A DNA stretch of 64,000 nt from AP-15 sp963712825 (GTDB lineage Bacteria; Pseudomonadota; Alphaproteobacteria; ATCC43930; CGMCC-115725): NCBI GenBank assembly GCA_963712825.1, contig CAVQJP010000024.1:1-64000 (forward strand). Direction: 5' to 3'. Below the pieces are notes generated by a model. The model had not been told where the DNA came from. It was given only the letters and a program-made list of their open reading frames with translations, and ran no database searches. The stretch's first letter is position 1, and every line of letters begins with the position of its first letter. Below, piece by piece: positions 18,140 through 25,976 of this stretch. The position numbers were made by a program, and so were the translations under genes.

Positions 18140-19743
18140 CAGTCGCGGCGCTCTCACCCACGCGGTCTCGGGCTGCGGCGAACCCCTGGCTGGTGGCCGC
18201 CGTCGTCGTGGTGCCGACTTTCATGGAGGTGATCGACACCACGATCGCGCTGGTCGCGTTGCGCTATATCGCGGGCGGCCTGTCGGCGACGGTCGACGAC
18301 GGCGAGTGGGTTATCACCAGCTACCTTGCCGCCAATGCCGTCATCCTGCCGATTACCGGTTGGCTGAGCGCGCATCTCGGTCGCCGCAACTACTTTCTGG
18401 CCTCGATCGCAATATTCACCCTGAGCTCGCTGATGTGCGGATTCGCCGGGAGCCTCGGTCAGCTCATCCTGTTTCGCGTGATCCAGGGCCTGGCGGGCGG
18501 CGGTCTGCAGCCGAGCAGCCAGGGGGTGCTGCTCGACGCTTTCCCGACCGAAAAGCAAGGCGTGGCAATGACCCTGTTCGGCTTCGCGGTCTTGATTGCG
18601 CCGATCGTCGGGCCGACGCTGGGCGGCTGGATAACGGACTCCTACTCGTGGCGCTGGGTCTTTTTGATCAACGTGCCGGTCGGCCTGCTGGCGCTCGCCG
18701 GATGTTATGCCGTGCTGCGCGACCCAGACTATCTCGTCGCCCAGCGCGCGGAGTTGCGGCAGCAGCCATTCCGCTTTGATTCGATCGGTTTTTCGCTGCT
18801 GGTCATTGTGATGGTCTGCTGGGAAGTGATGCTCAGCAAAGGCCAGGAATGGGACTGGCTGGGCGATCCGTTCTGGCGCGTCCAGACGCTGGCCGTTTTG
18901 GCTGCGGCAGGATTGGTTGGGCTGGTTTTTTGGGAGCTGCGTCACCGCAACCCCGTGGTCAATTTCCGAGCCCTGGGCGAACGCAACTTCGCCGCCTGCT
19001 GCATCATCATCTTTTGCGCTTACCTGGCGCTCTTTGCGGCCACCAAGTCGTTGCTGGGTCTGCTGCAATCCCTGTTTGGCTACGATGCGCTGAGCACCGG
19101 GCTGGTCATGTCGCCGAGCGGCATCTTTGCGGTGATCGCGATGCCGATTGTCGGGCTCCTGATCGGCCGGAGAATGGATGCTCGCTGGCTGATCGCCGCG
19201 GGCCTGCTGCTCATGACCGCCGGGAATTATTGGATGTCCCAGCTCAACCTGGACATCAGCCCGGGGCAAGCCATTTGGCCTCGCGTGCTCGTGGTTTTGG
19301 GATTGTCGGTATGTTTTGCGCCTGCAAATGTCGCGGCTTACCTCTATACGCCACTGGCGTTGCGTGGCGCTGCCATCGGCCTATTGAGTTTCCTGCGCAA
19401 CGAGGGCGGCAGCGTCGGGGTGTCGTTGTCTCAAACCTTCCAGGAGCGGCGCGATCAATTCCACATTTTACGTCTTGGTGAGTATCTCGATCCCTTCAAC
19501 GCGGCCGCCAAAGCCTTCCTCACGCAGGCTCAGTCACTCTTCCTACGCCAAACCGCCGATCCGGTCGCGTTGCAGCAACTGGCGGCGCAGCAGCTCGAAA
19601 ATGTGCGCCAGCAGCAGGCATCGGCACTTGCGTATTTCGACATCTTTTGGATGGTCGCCGTGCTGACGCTTGCGGTCGCGTTTCTGGTGCTGTTCATGAA
19701 ACGATCGGTGGCTGAGAAAGGCGGTCGCGCGGGTCCAGAGTGA
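18136..19743 (+). CDS. DHA2-family multidrug MFS transporter (EmrB-like)
   Basis: Fourteen-helix drug:proton antiporter of 535 residues, starting at GTG 18136 within GTGA shared with the upstream stop codon. Typical features are FMEVIDTTIALVALRYIAGGL (motif D in helix 1), WVITSYLAANAVILPITGWL, and GPTLGGWITDSYSWRWVFLINV (motif C, diagnostic of exporters). It probably pumps lipophilic or acidic toxicants through the adaptor encoded just upstream and a TolC-like channel encoded elsewhere. Translational coupling makes a joint function very likely. Confidence 0.93.
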   Translation: MTVAALSPTRSRAAANPWLVAAVVVVPTFMEVIDTTIALVALRYIAGGLSATVDDGEWVITSYLAANAVILPITGWLSAHLGRRNYFLASIAIFTLSSLMCGFAGSLGQLILFRVIQGLAGGGLQPSSQGVLLDAFPTEKQGVAMTLFGFAVLIAPIVGPTLGGWITDSYSWRWVFLINVPVGLLALAGCYAVLRDPDYLVAQRAELRQQPFRFDSIGFSLLVIVMVCWEVMLSKGQEWDWLGDPFWRVQTLAVLAAAGLVGLVFWELRHRNPVVNFRALGERNFAACCIIIFCAYLALFAATKSLLGLLQSLFGYDALSTGLVMSPSGIFAVIAMPIVGLLIGRRMDARWLIAAGLLLMTAGNYWMSQLNLDISPGQAIWPRVLVVLGLSVCFAPANVAAYLYTPLALRGAAIGLLSFLRNEGGSVGVSLSQTFQERRDQFHILRLGEYLDPFNAAAKAFLTQAQSLFLRQTADPVALQQLAAQQLENVRQQQASALAYFDIFWMVAVLTLAVAFLVLFMKRSVAEKGGRAGPE

Positions 19744-19812
19744 TTGATTGCGCGTGGCAGTGGCGACCACGCCGCCGAACGAGGCTATGGGTTGGACCAA
19801 GCCAACGCTGTG

Positions 19813-19897
19813 CGCGCCGCGCGCCGTCCGCCTGGGGCTCTCGGGTGCGACAATGACCGCCTGGGGCCTGGCCCTCGCGATGATCACCGAGCATCCA
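19813..19897 (+). pseudogene. Possible central fragment of amidohydrolase paralogue
   Basis: Short similarity to 13455-13505 of the amidohydrolase: GCGCGCCGC, CTCTCGGGTGCGA and GCGATGATCACCGAG recur in the same order, interrupted by a partly duplicated block containing CGCCTGGGGC twice. No open frame of note. Together with 15611-15683 it suggests scattered relics of a second amidohydrolase copy, though the two pieces are in reversed order relative to the intact gene. The similarity is brief, so this is tentative. Confidence 0.4.
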
Positions 19898-19921
19898 TTC
19901 TGAGCGGCGGCTGTGGAAATA

Positions 19922-20338
19922 CTAGAAGGCAGCGCACGAGTTGCGGGTGATCAGCCCGACCGATAGCTGGTTGAAGCGGCTTTTGTAAGCGTCGATCACC
20001 GTCGCAAGGCGACGCGCGAGATCGGGAGTGCGCTTCGCGGCGACCAGCAGGATTTTGGTCGGGTCGCGGGCGACATTGCCGGTGCGCGGGTTGCGCCACT
20101 GTCCCTCGCCGTCGAAAACGGTGAAGCCGTCAGGAAAGTTCGGCGTAACGGTTTGCGCCGCAAACTCGGCCCATTCGGCTTTGGTCAGCGGCGCTCGGCC
20201 TTTGATGTTGCGTCCGAAAAACAGCTCGGCAACCACCATCCGCTGTTCCGCCGGCAACAGGCATGAATATGGCGCGGGTTGCGAGGGGGCCGGCGCGGAT
20301 GAGCCGGTGCAGCCAGACATAAACAGGAGCAGAAGCAT
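19922..20338 (-). CDS. DUF3574 domain lipoprotein
   Basis: A 138-residue predicted lipoprotein. The N-terminus MLLLLFMSGCTGSSAP has a short hydrophobic stretch ending at Cys10, the probable lipidation site, then a Pro/Ala linker and the conserved DUF3574 core (AELFFGRNIKGRAPLTKAEW, VTPNFPDGFTVFDGEGQWR, ILLVAAKRTPDLARRL). Function unknown. Start 20338 is chosen because the upstream open frame (34 codons) is made by a dispersed repeat and would bury the signal peptide. It is the last gene behind the formate dehydrogenase cluster, 122 bp downstream of fdsA, but a functional link is not implied. Confidence 0.8.
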   Translation of the reverse strand: MLLLLFMSGCTGSSAPAPSQPAPYSCLLPAEQRMVVAELFFGRNIKGRAPLTKAEWAEFAAQTVTPNFPDGFTVFDGEGQWRNPRTGNVARDPTKILLVAAKRTPDLARRLATVIDAYKSRFNQLSVGLITRNSCAAF

Positions 20339-20370
20339 GACGATTGGACGGAAGTGCGGGTCACGTCCTG

Positions 20371-20445
20371 GCGCGATTGCTTCGGCGCTGCGCACCTCGC
20401 AATGACCAACCCCGTTGTCATTGCGAACGAAGTGAAGCAATCCCG
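20371..20445. repeat. Dispersed inverted repeat, GTCATTGCGA/GAAGCAATC family
   Basis: GCGATTGCTTCGGCGCTGCG, CCTCGCAATGACC and the inverted GTCATTGCGAACGAAGTGAAG with CAATCCCG form a palindromic unit between fdsA and the DUF3574 gene. A diverged relative is at 48806-48920. It could act as a terminator for the long minus-strand operon. Confidence 0.7.
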
Positions 20446-20460
20446 AGACGCGCTCGGCGG

Positions 20461-23247
20461 CTATTCCACGGGGGCGCCGATCTCCGCGGGTTCGACTTTG
20501 GCGGCGCAGAACTTGAACTCGGGGATTTTGCCGATCGGGTCGAGCTGGGGGTTGGTCAGGATGTTGGCGGCGGCCTCGGCATAGCAGAACGGGATGAACA
20601 CCATGCCCGGCGCCACCGCGCTGTCGGCGCGCGCCTTTAGTTCGATCATGCCGCGGCGGGTGGTGACGCGCACCGGGTCGCCGGCAGCGATGCCGAGCCG
20701 GCGCAGTTCGGCCGGCGCCAGGGACGCCACCGCCTCGGGCTCGAGCTCGTCGAGCACGCTCGCCCGGCGGGTCATGGCGCCCGTATGCCAGTGCTCGAGC
20801 TGGCGGCCGGTGGTCAGCACCATCGGGTAATCGGTGTCGGGCTCCTCGGCCGGCGGGATGATGGCCGCCGGCACCAGCTTGGCGCGACCGTTGGCGGTCG
20901 GGAAACCCTCGCCAAAGACGATCTCATTGCCGGGCTGGTCCGGGGCGTCGCACGGATAAGTCACCGAACCCTCGCGCTCGAGCCGCTCCCAGGTGATGTT
21001 GTCGAGCGACGGCATCGCCAATTTCATTTCGGCAAACACGTCGCGCGGGTGGGTGTAGGACCAGTCGAGCCCGATGCGGCGTGCCAGCTCCTGGATGATC
21101 CGCCAGTCGAGCCGGGCGTTGCCGGGCAAGGGCAGGGCGGCGCGGCCGATCTGCACCTGGCGGTTGGTGTTGGAGACGGTGCCGTCCTTCTCAGGCCAGG
21201 CCGAGGCCGGCAGCACGACATCGGCATATTTCGCGGTCTCGGTCAGAAAGATGTCCTGGACGACGAGATGCTCCAGATGGGCGAGCGCGTCGCGGGCATG
21301 CTGCACGTCGGGGTCCGACATCGCCGGGTTCTCGCCCATGATATACATGCCGCTGATCTCGTCGCGATGGACCGCGTCCATGATCTCGACGACGGTCAGC
21401 CCCGGTTTGTCATCGAGCGCGGTCTGCCACAGGTTCTGGAATTTCGCGCGGACATCGGGGTTCGCGACCGACTGGTAGTCGGGGTAGACCATCGGGATCA
21501 GCCCGGCGTCGGAGGCGCCCTGCACGTTGTTCTGACCGCGCAGCGGGTGCAGCCCGGTGCCTGGCCGGCCGACCTGGCCGGTGATCATCGAGAGTGCTAT
21601 CAGGCAGCGCGCGTTGTCGGTGCCGTGGACATGCTGCGAGATGCCCATCCCCCAAAAGATGATCGCGCGCTCGGCGCGGGCGTAGGTGCGCGCGACATGG
21701 CGCAGGGTCGCAGCGTCGACGCCGCAGATCGGCGCCATCTTTTCCGGCGCGTAGTCGCGGATGTGCAGGCGCAGCTGTTCGTAATCCTGGGTGTGCGCCT
21801 GGATGTACTGGCGGTCGGTCAGGCCTTCCTCGATGATCGTGTGGATCAGCGCGTTCAGCAGCGCCACGTCGCGCCCGGGGGTGAAGCGCAAGGTCAAGGT
21901 CGCGTGCCGCGTCAAGGTGTGGCCGCGCGGGTCCATCACAAACACCTGGGCGCCGCGCTTTGCCGCCTGCTTGAAAAAAGTCGCGGCGACTGGGTGGTTT
22001 TCGGTCGGCCGCGCGCCGATGACGATGATCACGTCGGCGTCGCCCGCGGCGGTGAAGGGTGCGGTCACCGCGCCCGAGCCGATCCCCTCCATCAACGCCG
22101 CGACCGAGGAGGCGTGGCACAGCCGCGTGCAGTGGTCGACATTGTTGCTGCCAAACCCGGTGCGGACCAGCTTCTGGAAGAGGTAGGCCTCTTCGTTCGA
22201 CCCCTTGGCCGAGCCGAAGCCGGCGAGCGCGCGTTTTCCCCCGGCCTGCGCCGGGGCAGGCTTACGGTCGCGGATGCGGATTAGGCCGGCGGCGGCGCGG
22301 TCGAGCGCCTCGTCCCAGCTCGCTTTGCGGAAATGGGTGTAGGGGTTCGCCGGGTCGATGTCGGTGTCGTGCTTGGCGACGCCTTCCTTGCGGATCAAGG
22401 GCTCGGTCAGCCGGTCGGGGTGGTGGGCATAGTCAAAGCCGAACCGGCCCTTGACGCAGAGCCGGTTGTGGTTGGCCGGGCCGTCGCGGCCATCGACCGC
22501 GACGATATGATCGTCCTTGATCTTGTAGGTCAGCTGGCAGCCGACGCCGCAATAGGGGCAGACACTGTCGACCTCGCGGTCGGGAGCGTTGGCATAGACG
22601 CCGTTGGCGTCGACCAGGGTCGCCGGCATCAACGCGCCGGTCGGGCAGGCCTGGACGCACTCGCCGCAGGCGACACAGGTGCTGTCGCCCATCGGGTCGT
22701 CGAAATCGAACACGATCTTTTCGTGGTGGCCGCGGGCCGCCATGCCGATCACGTCGTTGACCTGGACCTCGCGGCAGGCGCGCACGCAGAGATTGCACTG
22801 AATGCACGCGTCGAGCTGCACCGCCATCGCCGGGTGGCTGCGGTCGGGCGCCGGGCCGTCGTGGCGCGGAAAGCGACTTTCGTTGACCTCGAGCCGGTCG
22901 GCCCATTGCCAGAACCGCGAATTCGGGTCGTGCGCGGCGGTCCGCCCCGGCTGGTCGCCGACCAGCAACTCGAACACCATTTTCCGCGAGAACCGGGCGC
23001 GCTCGCTCGCGGTCTCTACCTTCATGCCGGGCGTCGGGCGGCGCACGCAGGATGCGGCCAGCACCCGCTCACCCTCGATCTCGACCATGCAGGCGCGGCA
23101 ATTGCCGTCGGCGCGGTAGCCGGGCTTCGGCAGCCAGCACAGATGCGGGATCTCGGTGCCCTGGCGCTCGGCGACCTGCCAGATCGTCTCGCCGGGGAGC
23201 GCCTCGACCTCGGCGCCGTCGAGGGTGAAACGGATCGGATCGGTCAT
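20461..23247 (-). CDS. fdsA: NAD-dependent formate dehydrogenase, catalytic (alpha) subunit
   Basis: Molybdo/tungsto-bis-PGD formate dehydrogenase of 928 residues. An N-terminal [2Fe-2S] domain (Cys37, Cys50, Cys53, Cys67) is followed by two ferredoxin-like [4Fe-4S] motifs (Cys148/151/154/158 and Cys191/194/197/201), a further cluster site (Cys230/233/237/264, CPYCGVGC), and the molybdopterin domains. Cys377 in DHCTRLCHASS is the expected metal-binding catalytic residue (Cys in place of selenocysteine), next to His378. It oxidises formate to CO2 and passes electrons to the FMN/NAD subunit. ATG 23247 has CTGGAG upstream. It is the downstream partner of the fused beta/gamma subunit, separated by a small unknown gene and repeats. 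Confidence 0.95.
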   Translation of the reverse strand: MTDPIRFTLDGAEVEALPGETIWQVAERQGTEIPHLCWLPKPGYRADGNCRACMVEIEGERVLAASCVRRPTPGMKVETASERARFSRKMVFELLVGDQPGRTAAHDPNSRFWQWADRLEVNESRFPRHDGPAPDRSHPAMAVQLDACIQCNLCVRACREVQVNDVIGMAARGHHEKIVFDFDDPMGDSTCVACGECVQACPTGALMPATLVDANGVYANAPDREVDSVCPYCGVGCQLTYKIKDDHIVAVDGRDGPANHNRLCVKGRFGFDYAHHPDRLTEPLIRKEGVAKHDTDIDPANPYTHFRKASWDEALDRAAAGLIRIRDRKPAPAQAGGKRALAGFGSAKGSNEEAYLFQKLVRTGFGSNNVDHCTRLCHASSVAALMEGIGSGAVTAPFTAAGDADVIIVIGARPTENHPVAATFFKQAAKRGAQVFVMDPRGHTLTRHATLTLRFTPGRDVALLNALIHTIIEEGLTDRQYIQAHTQDYEQLRLHIRDYAPEKMAPICGVDAATLRHVARTYARAERAIIFWGMGISQHVHGTDNARCLIALSMITGQVGRPGTGLHPLRGQNNVQGASDAGLIPMVYPDYQSVANPDVRAKFQNLWQTALDDKPGLTVVEIMDAVHRDEISGMYIMGENPAMSDPDVQHARDALAHLEHLVVQDIFLTETAKYADVVLPASAWPEKDGTVSNTNRQVQIGRAALPLPGNARLDWRIIQELARRIGLDWSYTHPRDVFAEMKLAMPSLDNITWERLEREGSVTYPCDAPDQPGNEIVFGEGFPTANGRAKLVPAAIIPPAEEPDTDYPMVLTTGRQLEHWHTGAMTRRASVLDELEPEAVASLAPAELRRLGIAAGDPVRVTTRRGMIELKARADSAVAPGMVFIPFCYAEAAANILTNPQLDPIGKIPEFKFCAAKVEPAEIGAPVE

Positions 23248-23276
23248 TGACCGTACTCCAGAGTTTTTTAGAGAGC

Positions 23277-23352
23277 CACCCCGACGAAGGTCGGGGCCCA
23301 CTTAGCTGCTGCTCGAACTGCTGGAAAATGGGTCCCGGCCTTCGCCGGGATG
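23277..23352. repeat. Dispersed palindrome, CCGACGAAGGTCGG family
   Basis: CCCCGACGAAGGTCGGGG at the left and GGTCCCGGCCTTCGCCGGGA at the right bracket a variable centre, just upstream of fdsA. A near copy at 23973-24049 lies on the other side of the small unknown gene, so that gene is framed by the pair. Confidence 0.8.
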
Positions 23353-23412
23353 GATTTTTGCGGAACCTCGAAGCGGACTGGATCGGTCATGATAGTTTCC
23401 AATTTTCCCCTC

Positions 23413-23490
23413 CGTCGCCCCAGCGAAAGCTGGGGTCCGGGATGAACGACGGAGCCCCAGCCCTGGATTCCCGCTTTCGCGGGAATGACG
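23413..23490. repeat. Dispersed palindrome, CCCGCGAAAGCGG family
   Basis: The arms CGTCGCCCCAGCGAAAGCTG and TTCCCGCTTTCGCGGGAATG enclose GGGATGAACGACGGAGCC. It belongs with the copies at 15288-15366, 27226-27301 and 37794-37872. It sits immediately behind the 3' end of the small unknown gene. Confidence 0.8.
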
Positions 23491-23524
23491 AATGAATGTG
23501 TTGCCCACGACTTTGTTTCGGAGA

Positions 23525-23941
23525 TCAAACGCGGTGCAGCTTTTGGATAAAATCATGGACCTCGGGCTGGCTCCAAGTATCGCCGTGATGCCAGAAGTCC
23601 GACAACGCGTCTTTGTTGCGCGACACCCAGTCGATGAGCTGCGGCGACATCTGACGAACGACGCGTGCCGGCAGGCTGTTGGCGACGACAGCCGGCGCAT
23701 CAGCGATCGACACCGAAAAACTGGGCTGCGCTCTCCCAGGCTCCAGAAAATACTTCACCCGCGGGCTGCGCGCGCCCATGGCGGTCGAGATAAAAATCGT
23801 GCCGGCTATGCCGGTCTGGTCGGTCGTCAGGTTTGCCATGTCGACGACTATGTCGCTCGACAATTCCTCGGCCAACGGCAGGTCGGGCGGGACCTGAGCA
23901 ATCTCGTCGACAGCAAAGGGAGAGCGTCGTGGATCGCTCAT
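23525..23941 (-). CDS. Small conserved-looking protein inside the formate dehydrogenase operon
   Basis: A 138-residue soluble protein I cannot assign. Features: a Pro/Asp-rich N-terminus (MSDPRRSPFAVDEIAQVPPD), a likely beta-rich middle (IVVDMANLTTDQTGIAGTIFIS, PRVKYFLEPGRAQPSFSVSI) and a helical C-terminus (LIDWVSRNKDALSDFWHHGD). It lies between the two formate dehydrogenase genes on the same strand, where delta or maturation subunits are sometimes found, but I see no resemblance to FdsD or FdhD. Repeats of one family flank it on both sides (23277-23352 and 23973-24049), so it may be a later insertion. Start 23941 chosen because the upstream extension is repeat-derived. Confidence 0.65.
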   Translation of the reverse strand: MSDPRRSPFAVDEIAQVPPDLPLAEELSSDIVVDMANLTTDQTGIAGTIFISTAMGARSPRVKYFLEPGRAQPSFSVSIADAPAVVANSLPARVVRQMSPQLIDWVSRNKDALSDFWHHGDTWSQPEVHDFIQKLHRV

Positions 23942-23972
23942 TCGTCGTCCCAGGAGTCGGAAAAAGTTGCTT

Positions 23973-24049
23973 TCCCGACGAAGGTCGGGACCCACCTTTC
24001 AGCCGCGCGAACAGCCGATAAATGGGTCCCGGCCTCCGCCGGGATGACA
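23973..24049. repeat. Dispersed palindrome, CCGACGAAGGTCGG family
   Basis: TCCCGACGAAGGTCGGGACC and GGTCCCGGCCTCCGCCGGGA bracket a short variable middle. It separates the fused formate dehydrogenase subunit gene from the small unknown gene. Companion of 23277-23352. Confidence 0.8.
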
Positions 24050-24068
24050 AATAAAGGTGTCTGAGCAC

Positions 24069-25769
24069 TCACGCCAGATCCTCGCGGAAGTGCTTGAGCA
24101 CCTGCTTGACCGGGTTCATCGCGGCCTGGCCCAAGCCGCAGATCGAGGCGTCGCCCATGACCTGAGTCAATTCGTTAAGGAGCCCTTCGTCCCAATGTGG
24201 AGCGGTCATCAGCTTGACCGCCTTTTCGGTGCCGGCGCGGCAGGGGGTGCACTGGCCGCAGCTCTCGTCCTCGAAAAAGCGTAAGAGGTTCAGCGCCACC
24301 CCCCGCATGTCGTCCTGGTCCGACAAAACCACAACCGCGCCCGAGCCGGTGAAGCAGCCATGCGCTTCGAGCGTGCCGAAATCGAGTGGGATGTCGGCCA
24401 TCGCCGCCGGCAGGATGCCGCCCGAGGCGCCGCCCGGCAGATAGCCCTTGAACGCGTGGCCCGGGGCCATGCCGCCGCAGAATTCGTCGATCAGCTGGCG
24501 CGCGGTGATGCCGGCCGGCGCGAGCTTGACGCCGGGATCGCGCACCCGCCCCGACACCGAGAAGGTGCGCAGCCCCTTGCGCCCGTTGCGGCCCTGGCCG
24601 GTGAACCAGTCCGCACCCTTTTCGACGATGTCGCGCACCCAGTAGAGGGTCTCGATGTTGTTGCACAGGGTCGGGCGGCCGAAGAGCCCGACCTGCGCCG
24701 GGAATGGCGGGCGCTGGCGCGGCAGCCCGCGCTTGCCCTCGATCAATTCGAGCATCGCCAATTCCTCGCCGCAGATGTAGGCGCCCGCACCCCGCCGGAG
24801 ATGGATCTGCGCATGCGGCGACAGGCCGGCCTGCTCGATCGCGGCGATCTCGATTTCGAGGATGGCGCGGCATTGCGGGTATTCGTCGCGCAGGTAGACG
24901 TAGATGTCGGCGGCCTCGACGACCCAGGCGGCGATCAGCATGCCCTCTAAAAACCGGTGCGGGTCGGTTTCGAGAAACCAGCGGTCCTTGAAGGTGCCCG
25001 GCTCGCCCTCGTCGCCGTTGACCGCCAATAGCCGCGGTCCGGTCTCCTGGCAGACGAGCCGCCATTTGCGCCCGGTCGGAAACCCGGCGCCGCCGAGCCC
25101 GCGCAACCCCGAATGTTCGAGCGCCCCGATCACCTCGTCGCGGCTGCGTTCGCCCGAAAGGCAGGATTGCAGCAGGCGATAGCCGCCTTCGCCGCGATAG
25201 GCGTCGAGACCGGCATAGGCCGGGACCGGCATGTGGGTTTCGCCGGCGGCGACGGCAGCGGCGACGCTGGCGAGCGTCGCGTTCTCGTGCAGCGCGTGGC
25301 CGATTGCGACGACCGGGGCGCGGTCACAGCCGCCCATGCACGGCGCGCGCACGACCCGCACCCCGTCGCCGAGGCGGGCGGGCAGTTCGGCCAACAATTG
25401 CGCGGCGCCGGCGAGCTCGCAGCTGAGGCTGTCGCAGACCCGCACCGTCACCAGCGGCGGCGGCTTCTCGTCGTCCATGACGATGTCGAAATGGGCGTAG
25501 AACGAGGCGACCTCGTAGACCTCGACGAGTGCCAGCCGCATTTCTTCGGCCAACGCCGCCAGATGGCGCGCGTGGAGACAGCCGAAGCGGTCTTGCAGCA
25601 GGTGCAGGTGCTCGATCAGCAGGTCGCGGCGGCGCTCGCGGTCCCCGAGCAACGCCTGCACCTCGTCCAACGCCGCCGGGTCGACCTGCCGGCCCTTTGG
25701 ACGATCGAGACCGCGCCGCCGTCCGGACCCCGGATGGATGCGGCGGTCGTGCTTTGTGGTGAGCGCCAT
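24069..25769 (-). CDS. fdsB: Formate dehydrogenase NADH-binding subunit, fused NuoE-NuoF type
   Basis: A 566-residue electron-transfer subunit joining two proteins that are separate in many FdsGBA or Nuo complexes. Residues about 30-160 are the thioredoxin-like gamma/NuoE part, with [2Fe-2S] ligands Cys112, Cys117, Cys144 and Cys148 (VCDSLSCE and APCMGGCDRAP). Residues about 190-566 are the NuoF/FdsB part: GLRGLGGAGFPTGRKW (FMN/NADH), GAGAYICGEELAMLELIEGK (with Ala for the usual Thr), and the [4Fe-4S] ligands Cys504, Cys507, Cys510 and Cys544 (ESCGQCTPCRAG ... ICGLG). It takes electrons from fdsA and reduces NAD+. Downstream of frc in the same orientation. Confidence 0.94.
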   Translation of the reverse strand: MALTTKHDRRIHPGSGRRRGLDRPKGRQVDPAALDEVQALLGDRERRRDLLIEHLHLLQDRFGCLHARHLAALAEEMRLALVEVYEVASFYAHFDIVMDDEKPPPLVTVRVCDSLSCELAGAAQLLAELPARLGDGVRVVRAPCMGGCDRAPVVAIGHALHENATLASVAAAVAAGETHMPVPAYAGLDAYRGEGGYRLLQSCLSGERSRDEVIGALEHSGLRGLGGAGFPTGRKWRLVCQETGPRLLAVNGDEGEPGTFKDRWFLETDPHRFLEGMLIAAWVVEAADIYVYLRDEYPQCRAILEIEIAAIEQAGLSPHAQIHLRRGAGAYICGEELAMLELIEGKRGLPRQRPPFPAQVGLFGRPTLCNNIETLYWVRDIVEKGADWFTGQGRNGRKGLRTFSVSGRVRDPGVKLAPAGITARQLIDEFCGGMAPGHAFKGYLPGGASGGILPAAMADIPLDFGTLEAHGCFTGSGAVVVLSDQDDMRGVALNLLRFFEDESCGQCTPCRAGTEKAVKLMTAPHWDEGLLNELTQVMGDASICGLGQAAMNPVKQVLKHFREDLA

Positions 25770-25784
25770 CGCCGATGCCTAAAG

Positions 25785-25939
25785 CCCCTCGCCCGCAGTG
25801 CGGGAGAGGGAGGGACCCGTTGCGCGAGCAATGGGAGGGTGAGGGGACGCGCGAGGGTGACGCGCAGCAATCTGTGGGGCGGGCGCCCCCCTCACCCCAA
25901 CCCTCTCCCCCCGCTTGCGGGGGGAGAGGGGGAATAAGA
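25785..25939. repeat. Dispersed palindromic repeat, CCCTCACCCCAACC family (double)
   Basis: One inverted pair (CCCCTCGCCCGCAGTGCGGG to GGGAGGGTGAGGGG, 25785-25846) is followed by a second (CCCCTCACCCCAACCCTCTC then CCGCTTGCGGGGGGAGAGGG, 25888-25930). It fills the 207-bp gap between frc and the fused subunit gene, so it lies inside the presumed transcript and could fold in the mRNA and change the ratio of the two products. Confidence 0.75.
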
Positions 25940-25976
25940 GGGGCGGCGTCAATACGGAGGAGTCCATGGGAAGAGC

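Noticed and set aside
16754..18157. Minus-strand frame opposite the membrane fusion protein gene
   Set aside because: It covers the EmrA-like gene exactly and shows no family pattern.
20785..22284. Plus-strand frame opposite fdsA
   Set aside because: Antisense shadow of a gene with complete cofactor motifs.
23525..23941. Possible formate dehydrogenase delta subunit or FdhD
   Set aside because: Lacks the expected motifs; kept as unknown.
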